Origin: Chitinophagales bacterium
GTDB taxonomy: Bacteria; Bacteroidota; Bacteroidia; Chitinophagales; UBA2359
Length of the DNA stretch: 64,000 nucleotides
Direction: 5' to 3'
Assembly: GCA_020636475.1 (NCBI GenBank)
Contig: JACJXU010000002.1
Location: forward strand, 273,501-337,500
Below are positions 27,830 through 36,900 of this stretch, in pieces (position 1 is the stretch's first letter; each line of letters starts with the position of its first letter). Both the position numbers and the translations under genes were made by a program. Under the pieces are notes generated by a model that was not told the DNA's origin, made no database searches, and saw only the letters and a program-made list of their open reading frames with translations.

Positions 27830-28050
27830 AGTGTAAACTTATTTTTCATATTGCGTGGTTTTATTAGTTCTGTACTAAATTTTGCTAAAAGTACACTAAG
27901 TTATTTTACTTTTTCATTACATTTTAGGGCGTTTATCAGAAGTTATTTGCTATATAAAAACTTGTAAAATTTTGATTAATAATGCTTTATGCCTAATTTT
28001 TTTGTTGTTTTATCGGAAAAATAGTAGAAAAATAAGGGAAAAGTTTTTTT

Positions 28051-28347
28051 ATACCAAAATAGAATAGCTATTATGTATTAAAAAAGGTAAAAATCTTTTT
28101 TCGCCGTATAGCAGTTTTTGGGCGTTAAAAATTTTTGAAGCCTTGGAAAAAATTTAGCCCCAAAACTGCGGTTTTGCCCGTAGAGGGCAAAAATACCTTG
28201 AAAAAAGTGTCGTTTCTGCTTCGTTTTCTTTGGACAAGCAAAGAAAATGAAGAAGACCAAAGCATTGTTTGTACCCAAAGCTGCGGGGCGAGTACTTACC
28301 CTTAATAATACCTAAACCAATACGCAACTTTCATACGGTTTTGGTAT
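28051..28347 (+). repeat. MITE-like element, copy 3
   Basis: Starts ATACCAAAATAG and ends GTTTTGGTAT. The interior matches the copies at 2271, 2696 and 51273, with both conserved hairpins. With 27830-28050, an AT-rich stretch with nothing recognised, and the terminator at 28351 it fills the gap between the divergent surface-protein operon and the M43 protease gene. Confidence 0.85.
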
Positions 28348-28350
28348 TAA

Positions 28351-28393
28351 CCGTAAAGTTTTAGCTTTTGCTAAGGTGCTTTACGGTTTTTTT
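28351..28393 (+). terminator. Orphan Rho-independent terminator next to the repeat
   Basis: CCGTAAAG (28351-28358) pairs with CTTTACGG (28379-28386), with a nested TTAGC/GCTAA stem inside, followed by a run of T. No plus-strand gene lies upstream before the repeat, so it may block transcription running out of the element into the protease gene. Confidence 0.7.
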
Positions 28394-28466
28394 GTATAAA
28401 TGAAGTATATTTGCCTACACTTGTTTTTGTGTAAAAATTTATTGCCAAAATATTTAAACTATTTCT

Positions 28467-30167
28467 ATGAAAAAACAAATTTTGTATTCCCTTATTTTTC
28501 TTTTGGGAAACTTTTCACTCTTATCCGCACAAGTATTTCACTGTATGTCGGATAAAATAGTGGAAAATACGCCGGCTCTGCAAGAAGCCTACGCCAAAAC
28601 CTTCGATTTTGCGAAAGAACACGCCCAAAAATACACCAAACAGCAAGGCACTGTTTACCAAGTACCAGTAGTGGTGCATATAGTTTATAATACGCCGGAA
28701 CAAAACCTTTCCGATGCCATAGTGATGTCGCAAATAGACGTGCTGAACGAAAATTTTCGCCGCATGAACGCCGACACATCGAACACGCGGGCGGTTTTTA
28801 AAAATAGAGCCGGCGATGCCGAAATCGAATTTTATTTGGCAACCACCGACCCCAACGGAAATCCTACCAACGGTATTACGCGTACGCAAACTGATGTGAC
28901 TACTTTTTTTGACGCAGGCGACCTCACCGCAATTTTAGATGCTATGGAAGCCTGCAATATCGACCCTTTAGATTTGCTTACGGGCAATATTACACCAGAG
29001 CAAGAAGCCTGCTTAGACGAACAGCTCGCCAGCACGGGAAGTGGAGACTCTGAGTTTTTGGATAAAGTAAAATTTGCGGCAAATGGCGGCGCAGATGCTT
29101 GGGACACACAACATTACCTCAATATTTGGGTTTGTAATTTGTCTTTGGATTTGTTTGGTACTCCCACGCCGGCAGTTTTGGGTTTTGCCTATCCGCCTAC
29201 TATTGCACCGAATTGGCCCGAAGGTACGCTACCGGACAATATACAACAAGTTGATGGTGTAGTAATTCACTACCAGGCTTTTGGGCGCAATAATCCTACG
29301 GCAGATGTTTTGGCAGGTACCAATGATTTAGGGCGTACTTGCGTACACGAAGTAGGGCATTACTTGGGTTTGCGCCATATTTGGGGCGACGGACCTTGCG
29401 CAGAAGATGACGGAATTTCCGATACACCGCCTATGGCAGAGCAGTCAAGTTCCGATTGTGATTTTAACAAAAACTCTTGCACCGACAACGACCCTATTAC
29501 CGGAACAGACTTGCCCGATATGGTAGAAAATTACATGGATTATTCTTCGGAGTATTGCCAAAATATGTTTTCAGATGAACAAATCGGCATTATGCGTAGC
29601 ATGCTGGAAACTGCCAGAGTAGAGCTTATAAACTTTACGCCGCCTACGCCTATCATAGCAGATTTCGCTTCGGACAAACAAGCGGTGTATGCGCAGGAGT
29701 CAATTTTGTTTGTAGCTACGGCTACGGGTACAGGCGATTTGGTATATACTTGGGATTTTGGCGATGGTTCTACGGGCGATGGAGCAACTACAACACATAG
29801 CTATGCCCAAAGTGGTGTTTATACGGTAAGTTTGCACGTAACCAATGGAGAAGTAGAAACAACCATCGAAAAAGAAAATTATATTGTAGTAGCGGCAGAA
29901 GTAATTGGTTTTGAAAATATTGACAATCAATTTGAAATGTTCCCGAATCCTACGCGCAACACTTTGTATGTAAAAACTGCCCAAAACCAAAATATTGTTT
30001 CCGCCACCGTATTCGATAGTTACGGAAAAATAAGTGAAGTAGCTTTCGATTCGAAAGGAGAAAATGTACAAATTTTTACGGAAACATTAAGTTCGGGTGT
30101 TTATATGCTACAACTACAACTTGCCGATGGAAAATTGCTTGCGGCAAAATTTAGTGTGCTTAAATAA
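28467..30167 (+). CDS. Secreted M43 (pappalysin-type) zinc metalloprotease with PKD and T9SS sorting domains
   Basis: The 566-residue product has a signal peptide (FLLGNFSLLSAQ), then a pappalysin-type protease: VPVVVHIVYNTPEQN near residue 67, zinc motif HEVGHYLGLRH near residue 294 with all three His and the active Glu, a Cys/Asp-rich loop, and the Met-turn ENYMDYSSEYC near residue 354. A PKD domain follows (YTWDFGDGSTGDGATTTHSY, near 428), and the end (FEMFPNPTRNTLYV to LLAAKFSVLK) is a type A T9SS signal. It is probably an extracellular protease. A TATATTTG at 28406-28413 fits a -7 element, but no good -33 was seen. Confidence 0.9.
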   Translation: MKKQILYSLIFLLGNFSLLSAQVFHCMSDKIVENTPALQEAYAKTFDFAKEHAQKYTKQQGTVYQVPVVVHIVYNTPEQNLSDAIVMSQIDVLNENFRRMNADTSNTRAVFKNRAGDAEIEFYLATTDPNGNPTNGITRTQTDVTTFFDAGDLTAILDAMEACNIDPLDLLTGNITPEQEACLDEQLASTGSGDSEFLDKVKFAANGGADAWDTQHYLNIWVCNLSLDLFGTPTPAVLGFAYPPTIAPNWPEGTLPDNIQQVDGVVIHYQAFGRNNPTADVLAGTNDLGRTCVHEVGHYLGLRHIWGDGPCAEDDGISDTPPMAEQSSSDCDFNKNSCTDNDPITGTDLPDMVENYMDYSSEYCQNMFSDEQIGIMRSMLETARVELINFTPPTPIIADFASDKQAVYAQESILFVATATGTGDLVYTWDFGDGSTGDGATTTHSYAQSGVYTVSLHVTNGEVETTIEKENYIVVAAEVIGFENIDNQFEMFPNPTRNTLYVKTAQNQNIVSATVFDSYGKISEVAFDSKGENVQIFTETLSSGVYMLQLQLADGKLLAAKFSVLK

Positions 30168-30208
30168 AAACTTTGGAAATTTAGTATAAAATGCTATAAA
30201 ACCAAGCA

Positions 30209-30241
30209 CTTATCCACATTGTGGAAAAATATGTGGATAAG
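30209..30241. other. Cluster of three DnaA-box sequences in a perfect inverted repeat
   Basis: TTATCCACA at 30210-30218 (plus) and the same box on the minus strand at 30232-30240 form a 10-bp perfect inverted repeat CTTATCCACA/TGTGGATAAG. Between them TGTGGAAAA (30220-30228) reads TTTTCCACA on the minus strand, also a consensus box. The flank at 30179-30200 is AT-rich. The site lies between the converging ends of the protease gene and ispE. It could be part of an origin, a DnaA-binding or titration site, or a chance hairpin. Confidence 0.45.
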
Positions 30242-30249
30242 AAGACATA

Positions 30250-31068
30250 TTATGCCAAGATTTCCCAAATATTGGGGAACTTGGCATATTTTTTTTGTAG
30301 TTTTTCAGCCTGTTGCTTATTTTCAAACAAAGCAAAAACAGCCGAACCGCTACCACTCATAGCAGCATAAGTAGCGTGGTGGGCGTACAAATCGTCAATA
30401 ATATTTTGGATAAGGGGAAAATGCTGACAAATTGCTGCCTCAAAGTCGTTTTTCAATATATTTTGCCATTTTTCGATAGGAAGTGCGCTTATTTCTTGTA
30501 AGGAAACACGCAGCTCCGAAGCCGAAACTTGCCGATAAGCCCAAGCCGTATTTACAATTACATTGGGATAGACTACAAAAATTTGCCAATCTTTCAGCGA
30601 TAAGTTTATGGGCGTAAATATTTCGCCGCGACCTGTTGCTAAAGTTGCTTTATTTTCGATAAAAAAACTGCAATCACTACCCAAAGTCGCCGCATACGCC
30701 ATCAGTTTTTCGGGTGAAAGTTGTAGCGAAAATAATTCATTGAGTATTTTCAACGTAAAAGCAGCGTCTGCCGAACCGCCGCCTAAGCCGGCACCAATAG
30801 GAATTTTTTTCAGTAAATGAATTTCCACAGGCGGAAGCTCGAAATCTTTTGCCAAAAGATGATAGGCACGCTCACACAAATTGCCATTTTGTTCGGTAGC
30901 AATTTCGTTGCCATACAGCCGAAAACTTTGTTTTGCCGAAGGCACTATTTCCAAAGCATCACGCCAAGGAATGGGATAAAAAATAGTTTCGATATCGTGA
31001 AATCCATCGCTGCGGCGGCGACAAATATGCAAGCCTAAATTTATTTTTGCATTAGGAAAAACCAGCAT
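30250..31068 (-). CDS. ispE: 4-diphosphocytidyl-2-C-methyl-D-erythritol kinase
   Basis: The 272-residue product begins MLVFPNAKINLGLHICRRRS, and the GHMP-kinase ATP loop PIGAGLGGGSADAAF lies near residue 88; the C-terminal AMSGSGSAVFALFEN is the third GHMP motif. It phosphorylates CDP-methylerythritol in the MEP isoprenoid pathway. Its start codon overlaps the stop of the DUF58 gene by one base, so translation of the two is probably coupled although the functions are unrelated. Confidence 0.95.
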   Translation of the reverse strand: MLVFPNAKINLGLHICRRRSDGFHDIETIFYPIPWRDALEIVPSAKQSFRLYGNEIATEQNGNLCERAYHLLAKDFELPPVEIHLLKKIPIGAGLGGGSADAAFTLKILNELFSLQLSPEKLMAYAATLGSDCSFFIENKATLATGRGEIFTPINLSLKDWQIFVVYPNVIVNTAWAYRQVSASELRVSLQEISALPIEKWQNILKNDFEAAICQHFPLIQNIIDDLYAHHATYAAMSGSGSAVFALFENKQQAEKLQKKYAKFPNIWEILA

Positions 31069-31988
31069 TATGCCATCATTTTGATTCGTTTTGCCAAATA
31101 AGGAAGTAATACTTGCGTGAAATCTTGGTTGATGTCGGCAGTTACCAAATCAATTTTGTACTGGGTACAGCGCAAATGTAGTTCTTTAAACGCTTTATGC
31201 ACTTGCTGGCGATAATAACTTTTTACTTGCGCTGCCTGAATTTTTACGCTTTCGCCCGTTTCCATATCAATAAATTCGTAAGGGCGATTTTCAAAATCGA
31301 AATCCGCTTCCAATTTTTTGTCGAATACATGAAAAAGAATTACTTCGTGTTTGTTGTATTTCAGGTGTTGCAATGCAGCAAAAAGCTCGTCATTATCTTC
31401 ATTGCTTTCAAACATATCGCTGAAAATGAGCACCATAGAACGTTTGTGAACATTTTCGGCTATTTGGTGGAGGCAGTCCGCTGCATTGGTTTTTTTGTGT
31501 TTGGACGGCGCATCTAAATACTGCTGAAGCGTACTGAGCAACAGATTGTGATGAATGCTGGTAGAGCGCGCAATGGTATGATAATCCACATTTTCGCTAA
31601 AAACGGACAAACCCACCGCATCGCGTTGTTTTTTCAGAATATTCATTAGCGAAGCAGCAGCAACGCAAGAAAAGCGCAATTTGTTGTTGGGCGTATTTTC
31701 GGGAAAATACATAGAACTGGAGGCATCAATAACCACTTGACAGCGCAAATTGGTTTCTTCTTCGTAGCGTTTCACGTACATACGGTCGGTGCGGGCATAC
31801 ACTTTCCAGTCCACATTGCGCAGCGAATCGCCGCTATTGTACAGCCGATGCTCGGCAAATTCTACCGAAAATCCGTGAAAAGGGCTTTTGTGCAAGCCAA
31901 TGATAAAACCTTCCACCACTTGTCGGGCAATAATTTCGAGATTATTGAACTGGTGGAGTTCCTGAAGCGTGATAAATTTTTGTTCCAA
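31068..31988 (-). CDS. DUF58 / vWA-like protein of MoxR-associated type
   Basis: The 306-residue product shows the DUF58 signature SPFHGFSVEFAEHRLYNSGD then LRNVDWKVYARTDRMYVKRY near residue 38-75, and a vWA-like fold with VVIDASSSMYF near residue 89, a degenerate MIDAS site (D-x-S-x-S). DUF58 proteins normally work with MoxR AAA+ ATPases that mature other proteins; no MoxR gene is in this window. It is upstream of and overlaps ispE by one base. Confidence 0.85.
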   Translation of the reverse strand: MEQKFITLQELHQFNNLEIIARQVVEGFIIGLHKSPFHGFSVEFAEHRLYNSGDSLRNVDWKVYARTDRMYVKRYEEETNLRCQVVIDASSSMYFPENTPNNKLRFSCVAAASLMNILKKQRDAVGLSVFSENVDYHTIARSTSIHHNLLLSTLQQYLDAPSKHKKTNAADCLHQIAENVHKRSMVLIFSDMFESNEDNDELFAALQHLKYNKHEVILFHVFDKKLEADFDFENRPYEFIDMETGESVKIQAAQVKSYYRQQVHKAFKELHLRCTQYKIDLVTADINQDFTQVLLPYLAKRIKMMA

Positions 31989-32124
31989 AATGTACGATTA
32001 ATGTTATCTGTGACAATTAAAACGATATTTATGCCAAAGTGTTACAAATTTGGGTGAAAAAAGAAATTTAGCATAGATGTCAATTAAAATGCGACAAGCA
32101 AAATTACGCAAATAATAGCTATTT

Positions 32125-32214
32125 ATGCTAAAATCGAATAATCATTGCGTATTAATAATGGTTAGTTTCAAGTGCCTTTTCGCGTGTAAGGGAGAAAGCT
32201 AAAATGCTTGGACT
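32125..32214 (+). repeat. Truncated short element with MITE-type end
   Basis: Starts ATGCTAAAATCGAATAATC and matches the minus strand of the element at 51091-51253 as far as its central hairpin, then loses similarity. It is a half copy. The rest of 31989-32358 is AT-rich with nothing recognised. Confidence 0.6.
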
Positions 32215-32358
32215 AAAATATTTGTTTTATAGTTTTTTTAGTTGCCAAATTTGAGTATTCTTGCTAAGAATCGAGGTGATAGTAATTATTGGAAAAATAT
32301 TTTATTTGGATAAATAAAATTTATATAGGTAAAGTAAATGGATGTTGTATATTTGCCC

Positions 32359-32440
32359 AAGGTGAGGCGGATTTTTACTAAACTACTACACTTGCAAACT
32401 CCGTTTAGGTGTTGTAACTTCGTGAAGCACGCCGCGCGTT
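32359..32440 (+). repeat. Cassette-like intergenic repeat, copy 1 (right-hand half)
   Basis: AAGGTGAGGCGGATTTTTAC at 32360, ACTTGCAAACTCCG, and CTTCGTGAAG followed by CACGCC closely match parts of 33895-33970. GGCGG near its start and CACGCC near its end can pair. It ends just before the unknown gene at 32454. Confidence 0.5.
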
Positions 32441-32453
32441 GTGTACTATAAAG

Positions 32454-32996
32454 ATGAAAAAAATAGAAACAGATAAAAATGGAGAACTAAGCACCAAAGA
32501 TTCAAATTATTTTGGTGGTAAATTTTCAATATGGGAGAAAGTAAGAAAAAAGGGCATTGGTTCTCCGAAAATAATATATGATTCGGGGATTGCAGAATTC
32601 GACAAATTAAAAAGAAACGTTGAAGGAGAAATTAGTTTTGTGAATTTCGAGTTACTAAAAAATGGATTGATTTTACGCTTGAATTTGAACCAGAGATTTA
32701 GTTGTGTAGGAATTAAACTGGATGAATTAATAGAAATAAACCTTGTCGGTTATCGAGTTAAAATTAAGCGAAAGAAATATGGAAAAATGGAAACAAAGAT
32801 CGTTCATCGTGGAGAATTGGAATTCGTTGAAATAAATGAAACCGCCAAATTTGTAGTAATAGTCAGAGAATTTGAGAGCCTTAGAAAATATTTTGAAAAA
32901 GAAGAATTGAGAGAGAAGCTCAGATTTTCAATTAGCACGAATCCACCCGAAAAAGATTATGGACATCTATTAGAAATTCTTGGAATTTTTAATTAG
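32454..32996 (+). CDS. Hypothetical protein, accessory gene
   Basis: The 180-residue product, taken from ATG 32454 (MKKIETDKNGELSTK), is Lys/Glu-rich and AT-rich in codons, with no signal peptide or membrane segment and no motif I recognise. A more upstream in-frame start at 32439 would add five residues. It is bounded on both sides by cassette-like intergenic repeats (32359 and 33008), which suggests that it moves as a unit. It could be a small effector or orphan defence gene, but nothing in the sequence proves it. Confidence 0.55.
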   Translation: MKKIETDKNGELSTKDSNYFGGKFSIWEKVRKKGIGSPKIIYDSGIAEFDKLKRNVEGEISFVNFELLKNGLILRLNLNQRFSCVGIKLDELIEINLVGYRVKIKRKKYGKMETKIVHRGELEFVEINETAKFVVIVREFESLRKYFEKEELREKLRFSISTNPPEKDYGHLLEILGIFN

Positions 32997-33007
32997 AAAA
33001 AATATGG

Positions 33008-33070
33008 TAAACAACGGTTTGGTCAAAATAGTCGCTCCGCTTCCACCTTGTGCGATACTGTATCTAAACT
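33008..33070 (+). repeat. Cassette-like intergenic repeat, copy 2 (left-hand half)
   Basis: AACAACGGTTTGGTCAAAAT followed by AGTCGCTCCGCTTCCACCTT matches TTGGTCAAAATAGTGGCTTC and CGCTCCCATTTTG at 33871-33891. It lies between the unknown gene and the toxin-antitoxin remnant. Confidence 0.45.
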
Positions 33071-33135
33071 CACGTACGAAAAAATAAGTTGCAAAATTTG
33101 GAAACTTTATTTATCTTTGACAAAAATTTAATGAA

Positions 33136-33468
33136 GTGAGATTTTTTGAAACAAAATTTTTAGATGAAGCAAGAGATTTTGTTAAAAGTCTCGATTTAAA
33201 AACTGCGAAAAAAATCTTTTACAACATTGATTTGGCCGAACAAACAAATGACCCAAAGTTATTCAAAAAACTCAATGAAAATATTTGGGAATTTAGAACG
33301 AGATATGCAGGAAATTAATTTAGACTTCTTGCATTTTGGGACAAAACCGAAAATGAAAACACTTTGGTTTTTGCAACTCACGGGCTTATAAAGAAAATGA
33401 GTAAAGTCCCAATAAAAGAAATTCAAAAGGCGGAAAAAATTATGTTCAACTACTTTAATAATAAATAA
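33136..33468 (+). pseudogene. HigB/RelE-type toxin (phage-derived Gp49-like) with an in-frame stop
   Basis: Starting at GTG 33136 the protein reads RFFETKFLDEARDFVKSL and NENIWEFRTRYAGN, then TAA (33316-33318), then continues in the same frame FRLLAFWDKTENENTLVFAT and HGLIKKMSKVPIKEIQKAEK to the stop at 33466. The whole, about 110 residues, is the Gp49-like/HigB mRNA-interferase family; a Gln codon (CAA) at the stop position would restore it. The family cuts mRNA on the ribosome and is neutralised by the downstream HTH protein, here 1 bp away. With the stop the toxin is probably inactive while the antitoxin is intact. Confidence 0.85.
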
Positions 33469-33469
33469 A

Positions 33470-33796
33470 ATGGCAAAAGAAAAAATAAAATCCTACTCTC
33501 TTGAAGAGATGAAAAATGAATTTATCGGAAAAGTAGGTACAAAAGAAAGAGATGATTATGAATATGAATTGAGAATGGACATCTTGGGGAAAATGATAAA
33601 AGCGGCAAGACAGGAAAGAAATTTAACCCAAGAACAACTTGGAGAACTTGTCGGTGTTCAAAAATCTCAAATTTCTAAACTTGAAAGCAGTGCAAATAGT
33701 GCCACTATTGACACTATTTTACGAGTTTTTCGTGCATTAAAGGCAGAAATAAATTTCAATGTAAAAATTGAAGATGATTATTTGCAACTCGTATAA
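33470..33796 (+). CDS. HigA-like antitoxin, XRE-family DNA-binding protein
   Basis: The 108-residue product has a helix-turn-helix of the XRE type: KMIKAARQERNLTQEQLGEL then VGVQKSQISKLESSANSA (residues about 43-80). An acidic tail follows. In HigBA/Gp49 modules it binds the toxin and represses the operon. It follows the damaged toxin gene at once. Because the toxin is broken, it may remain only as a repressor or as protection against related toxins. Confidence 0.85.
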   Translation: MAKEKIKSYSLEEMKNEFIGKVGTKERDDYEYELRMDILGKMIKAARQERNLTQEQLGELVGVQKSQISKLESSANSATIDTILRVFRALKAEINFNVKIEDDYLQLV

Positions 33797-33854
33797 AATA
33801 GCAATGGCACAAAACTGAACTTTTGTGCTTCGTTTTCCGCTCTTCACAAATACC

Positions 33855-33985
33855 CGAACCCTTGGTCAAAATAGTGGCTTCGCTCCCATTTTGCTCAAGG
33901 TGAGGCGGATTTTACTAAAATACTGCACTTGCAAACTTCATTGCTGCTTCGTAAATTTGTGAAGCTGCCCCATTATCCGGCATAC
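33855..33985 (+). repeat. Cassette-like intergenic repeat, copy 3 (complete)
   Basis: This copy contains both halves seen singly at 33008 and 32359, in order: TTGGTCAAAATAGTGG, then AAGGTGAGGCGGATTTTACT, then ACTTGCAAACTTCATTG, then an imperfect dyad CTTCGTAAATTTGTGAAG. CAAAAT/ATTTTG form a small stem. It ends at the start of the restriction-modification gene. The layout recalls attC sites of integron cassettes, but no integrase is visible. Confidence 0.5.
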
Positions 33986-33998
33986 GAAGAAAGAATAA

Positions 33999-36900
33999 AT
34001 GACATTACAAGAATACATAGACAACTTAGACAAAAGGTACAGACTCGGAAATGCAACCGAACATACTTTCCGGGGCGACTTGCAACAGCTTTTGGAAAGT
34101 TTAGTACCGACCATCAGAGCGACCAACGAACCCAAAAGACAAAAGTGTGGTGCACCTGACTATATATTGACTAAAAAAGATATTCCTGTTGGATTTATCG
34201 AAGCCAAAGACATTGGAGACAAAGACCTTGAAGGAAAAAAGAAAACAGGCAACAAAGAACAGTTTGACCGATACAAAGCTTCGCTGAACAATCTGATTTT
34301 TACCGACTACATAAACTTTCATCTGTATCGAGAAGGAGAGTTCATTACTAAAATCGCTATTGGAGAAGTCACGGAGAAGGGAATAAAACCTTTGCCTGAG
34401 AACTTTGGCAACTTTGAAAACCTAATCAAAGACTTCTGTACGCACCTTGGTCAAACGATAAAAAGTTCAAAAAGACTTGCAGAAATGATGGCGGGCAAAG
34501 CCCGCCTTCTTTCTGAAGTTATTGAAAAGGCGTTGACAAGTGACGAAACTAATCAGGAAGACAGTACACTGAAAGACCAAATGAAGGCTTTCAAGCAAAT
34601 TCTTATTCACGACATCACACCACAAGGATTCGCAGATGTTTATGCTCAAACCATTGCTTACGGAATGTTTGCGGCTCGTTTGCACGACCCTACTTTGGAC
34701 AATTTTAGCAGACAAGAGGCGGCTGAACTGATTCCAAAATCCAATCCGTTTTTACGAAAACTGTTTGGCTACATTGCAGGACCTGATATTGACGACCGTA
34801 TAAAATGGATTGTTGACAGCTTGGTAGAAATTTTTCTGCATTGCAACGTGGAAGAAATTTTAAAGAATTACGGAAAGTCAACAAAAATGGAAGACCCAAT
34901 CATCCATTTTTACGAAACGTTTCTTAGTGAATACGACCCGAAACTCCGCAAAGCAAGGGGCGTTTGGTACACTCCGCAACCCGTTGTAAATTTTATAGTT
35001 CGAGCAGTGGACGACATTCTAAAAACTGAATTTGATTTACCGCAAGGACTTGCAGACAACAGCAAGACACGAATTAAAATTGAACAACAAGGCAAAAAAG
35101 TGGAGCAAGACGTTCACAAAGTGCAAATTCTTGACCCAGCAACAGGAACAGGGACTTTCCTTGCCGAAGTGGTAAAACACATTCACAAAAAGTTTCAAGG
35201 GCAACAAGGTATTTGGAGCAATTATGTTGAAACACATTTATTGCCTCGTTTGAACGGTTTTGAGTTACTAATGGCAAGTTATGCAATGGCGCACTTGAAA
35301 TTAGATTTGCTTTTAACCGAAACAGGCTACAAGCCAACCACCAATCAGCGTTTTAGAGTTTACCTCACCAACAGCCTTGAAGAAAGCCACCCAGACACAG
35401 GAACTTTATTTGCCAATTGGTTAAGCACCGAAGCAAACGAAGCAAATCATATCAAGCGTGATACGCCTGTTATGTGTGTAATTGGAAATCCACCTTATAG
35501 CGGAATATCTTCAAACAATGGCGAATGGATTAGTAAATTGATTGAAGATTATAAATATGTTGATGGCGTTCACTTTAATGAACGTAAACATTGGCTTAAT
35601 GATGATTACGTTAAATTCTTACGTTACGGACAGCATTTTATTGAAAAAAATGGTAGCGGTGTTTTAGCATTCATCAATCCTCACGGTTTCCTGGACAATC
35701 CTACATTCAGGGGAATGCGTTGGCATTTGCTAAACACTTATGATAAGATTTACACTATTGACCTACACGGCAATAGTAAGAAAAAAGAAACTGCCCCTGA
35801 TGGAAGTGCAGATGTTAATGTATTCGACATTATGCAAGGAGTTTCAATTAACATCTTCATAAAAACGGGTAAAAAGAAAAACAAAGAACTCGGCAAAGTA
35901 TTTCACTTTGACCTTTACGGAAAAAGAGAAGCTAAATATGATTTTCTCTATGACAACTCATTGAAAGATGTTGCGTTTCAAGAATTGAAACCAGAAAAAC
36001 CAAATTTGTTTTTTATTCCTAAAAAGGAGAATGTGTTTCTAGAATCGTTTAACAAGGGTTTTAAAGTAAATGACCTTTTTATAAATGGTGTAATTGGAAC
36101 TCAAACAGGTAGTGACAAAACACTTACTGCAAGCACTGAAAAAGAATTAAAAAAGAATTTAAAAGAATTGTATGCTGTTGATGTTAGTTCAGAATTTATC
36201 AAAGAATATCAATACAGACCATTTGAAACTCGATATATGTATTTTCTAAAATCTTTGAATGACAATGTATATCCGAGTATAAAAATTCCAGCTTCTTACC
36301 GTTCAAGATACAACACATCAAAGCATTTAACTAAAAATAATTTTGCTCTTTTAATCCCAAGACAAATTGCCGAGAATGATTATTACCACTCATTTATATG
36401 CAAAAATATTGCTGATGCTTGTTTGATTTCAAACAAAACAAAGGAGCAAAATCAGGTTTTCCCTTTGTATTTATATAATGATAATGAAGGTCAACAAACC
36501 ATCGGACAATCAACTGAAAGACAACCCAACTTAAATACAGAATTTGTTAAGCAATTAGCAGATAGGTTAGGTTTAACTTTCACAAACGAAAAAGAAACGA
36601 CCAAAGACACTTTTGCTCCAATTGACATATTAGATTACATCTATGCAGTTTTGCACTCTCCTACTTACAGAGAGAAATATAAAGAGTTTTTAAAAATTGA
36701 TTTTCCGAGAGTGCCATATCCAAAAGATGCAGCAACATTTTGGCAATTGGTAAACCTTGGTTCACAAATCAGACAAATTCATTTATTGGAAAGCCCAACC
36801 GTTGAGAAATACATCACTCAATATCCAATAGACGGGGACAACATTGTAAGTAAACCAAAATATCAAGACGGTAAAGTTTACATCAACGACACGCAGTATT

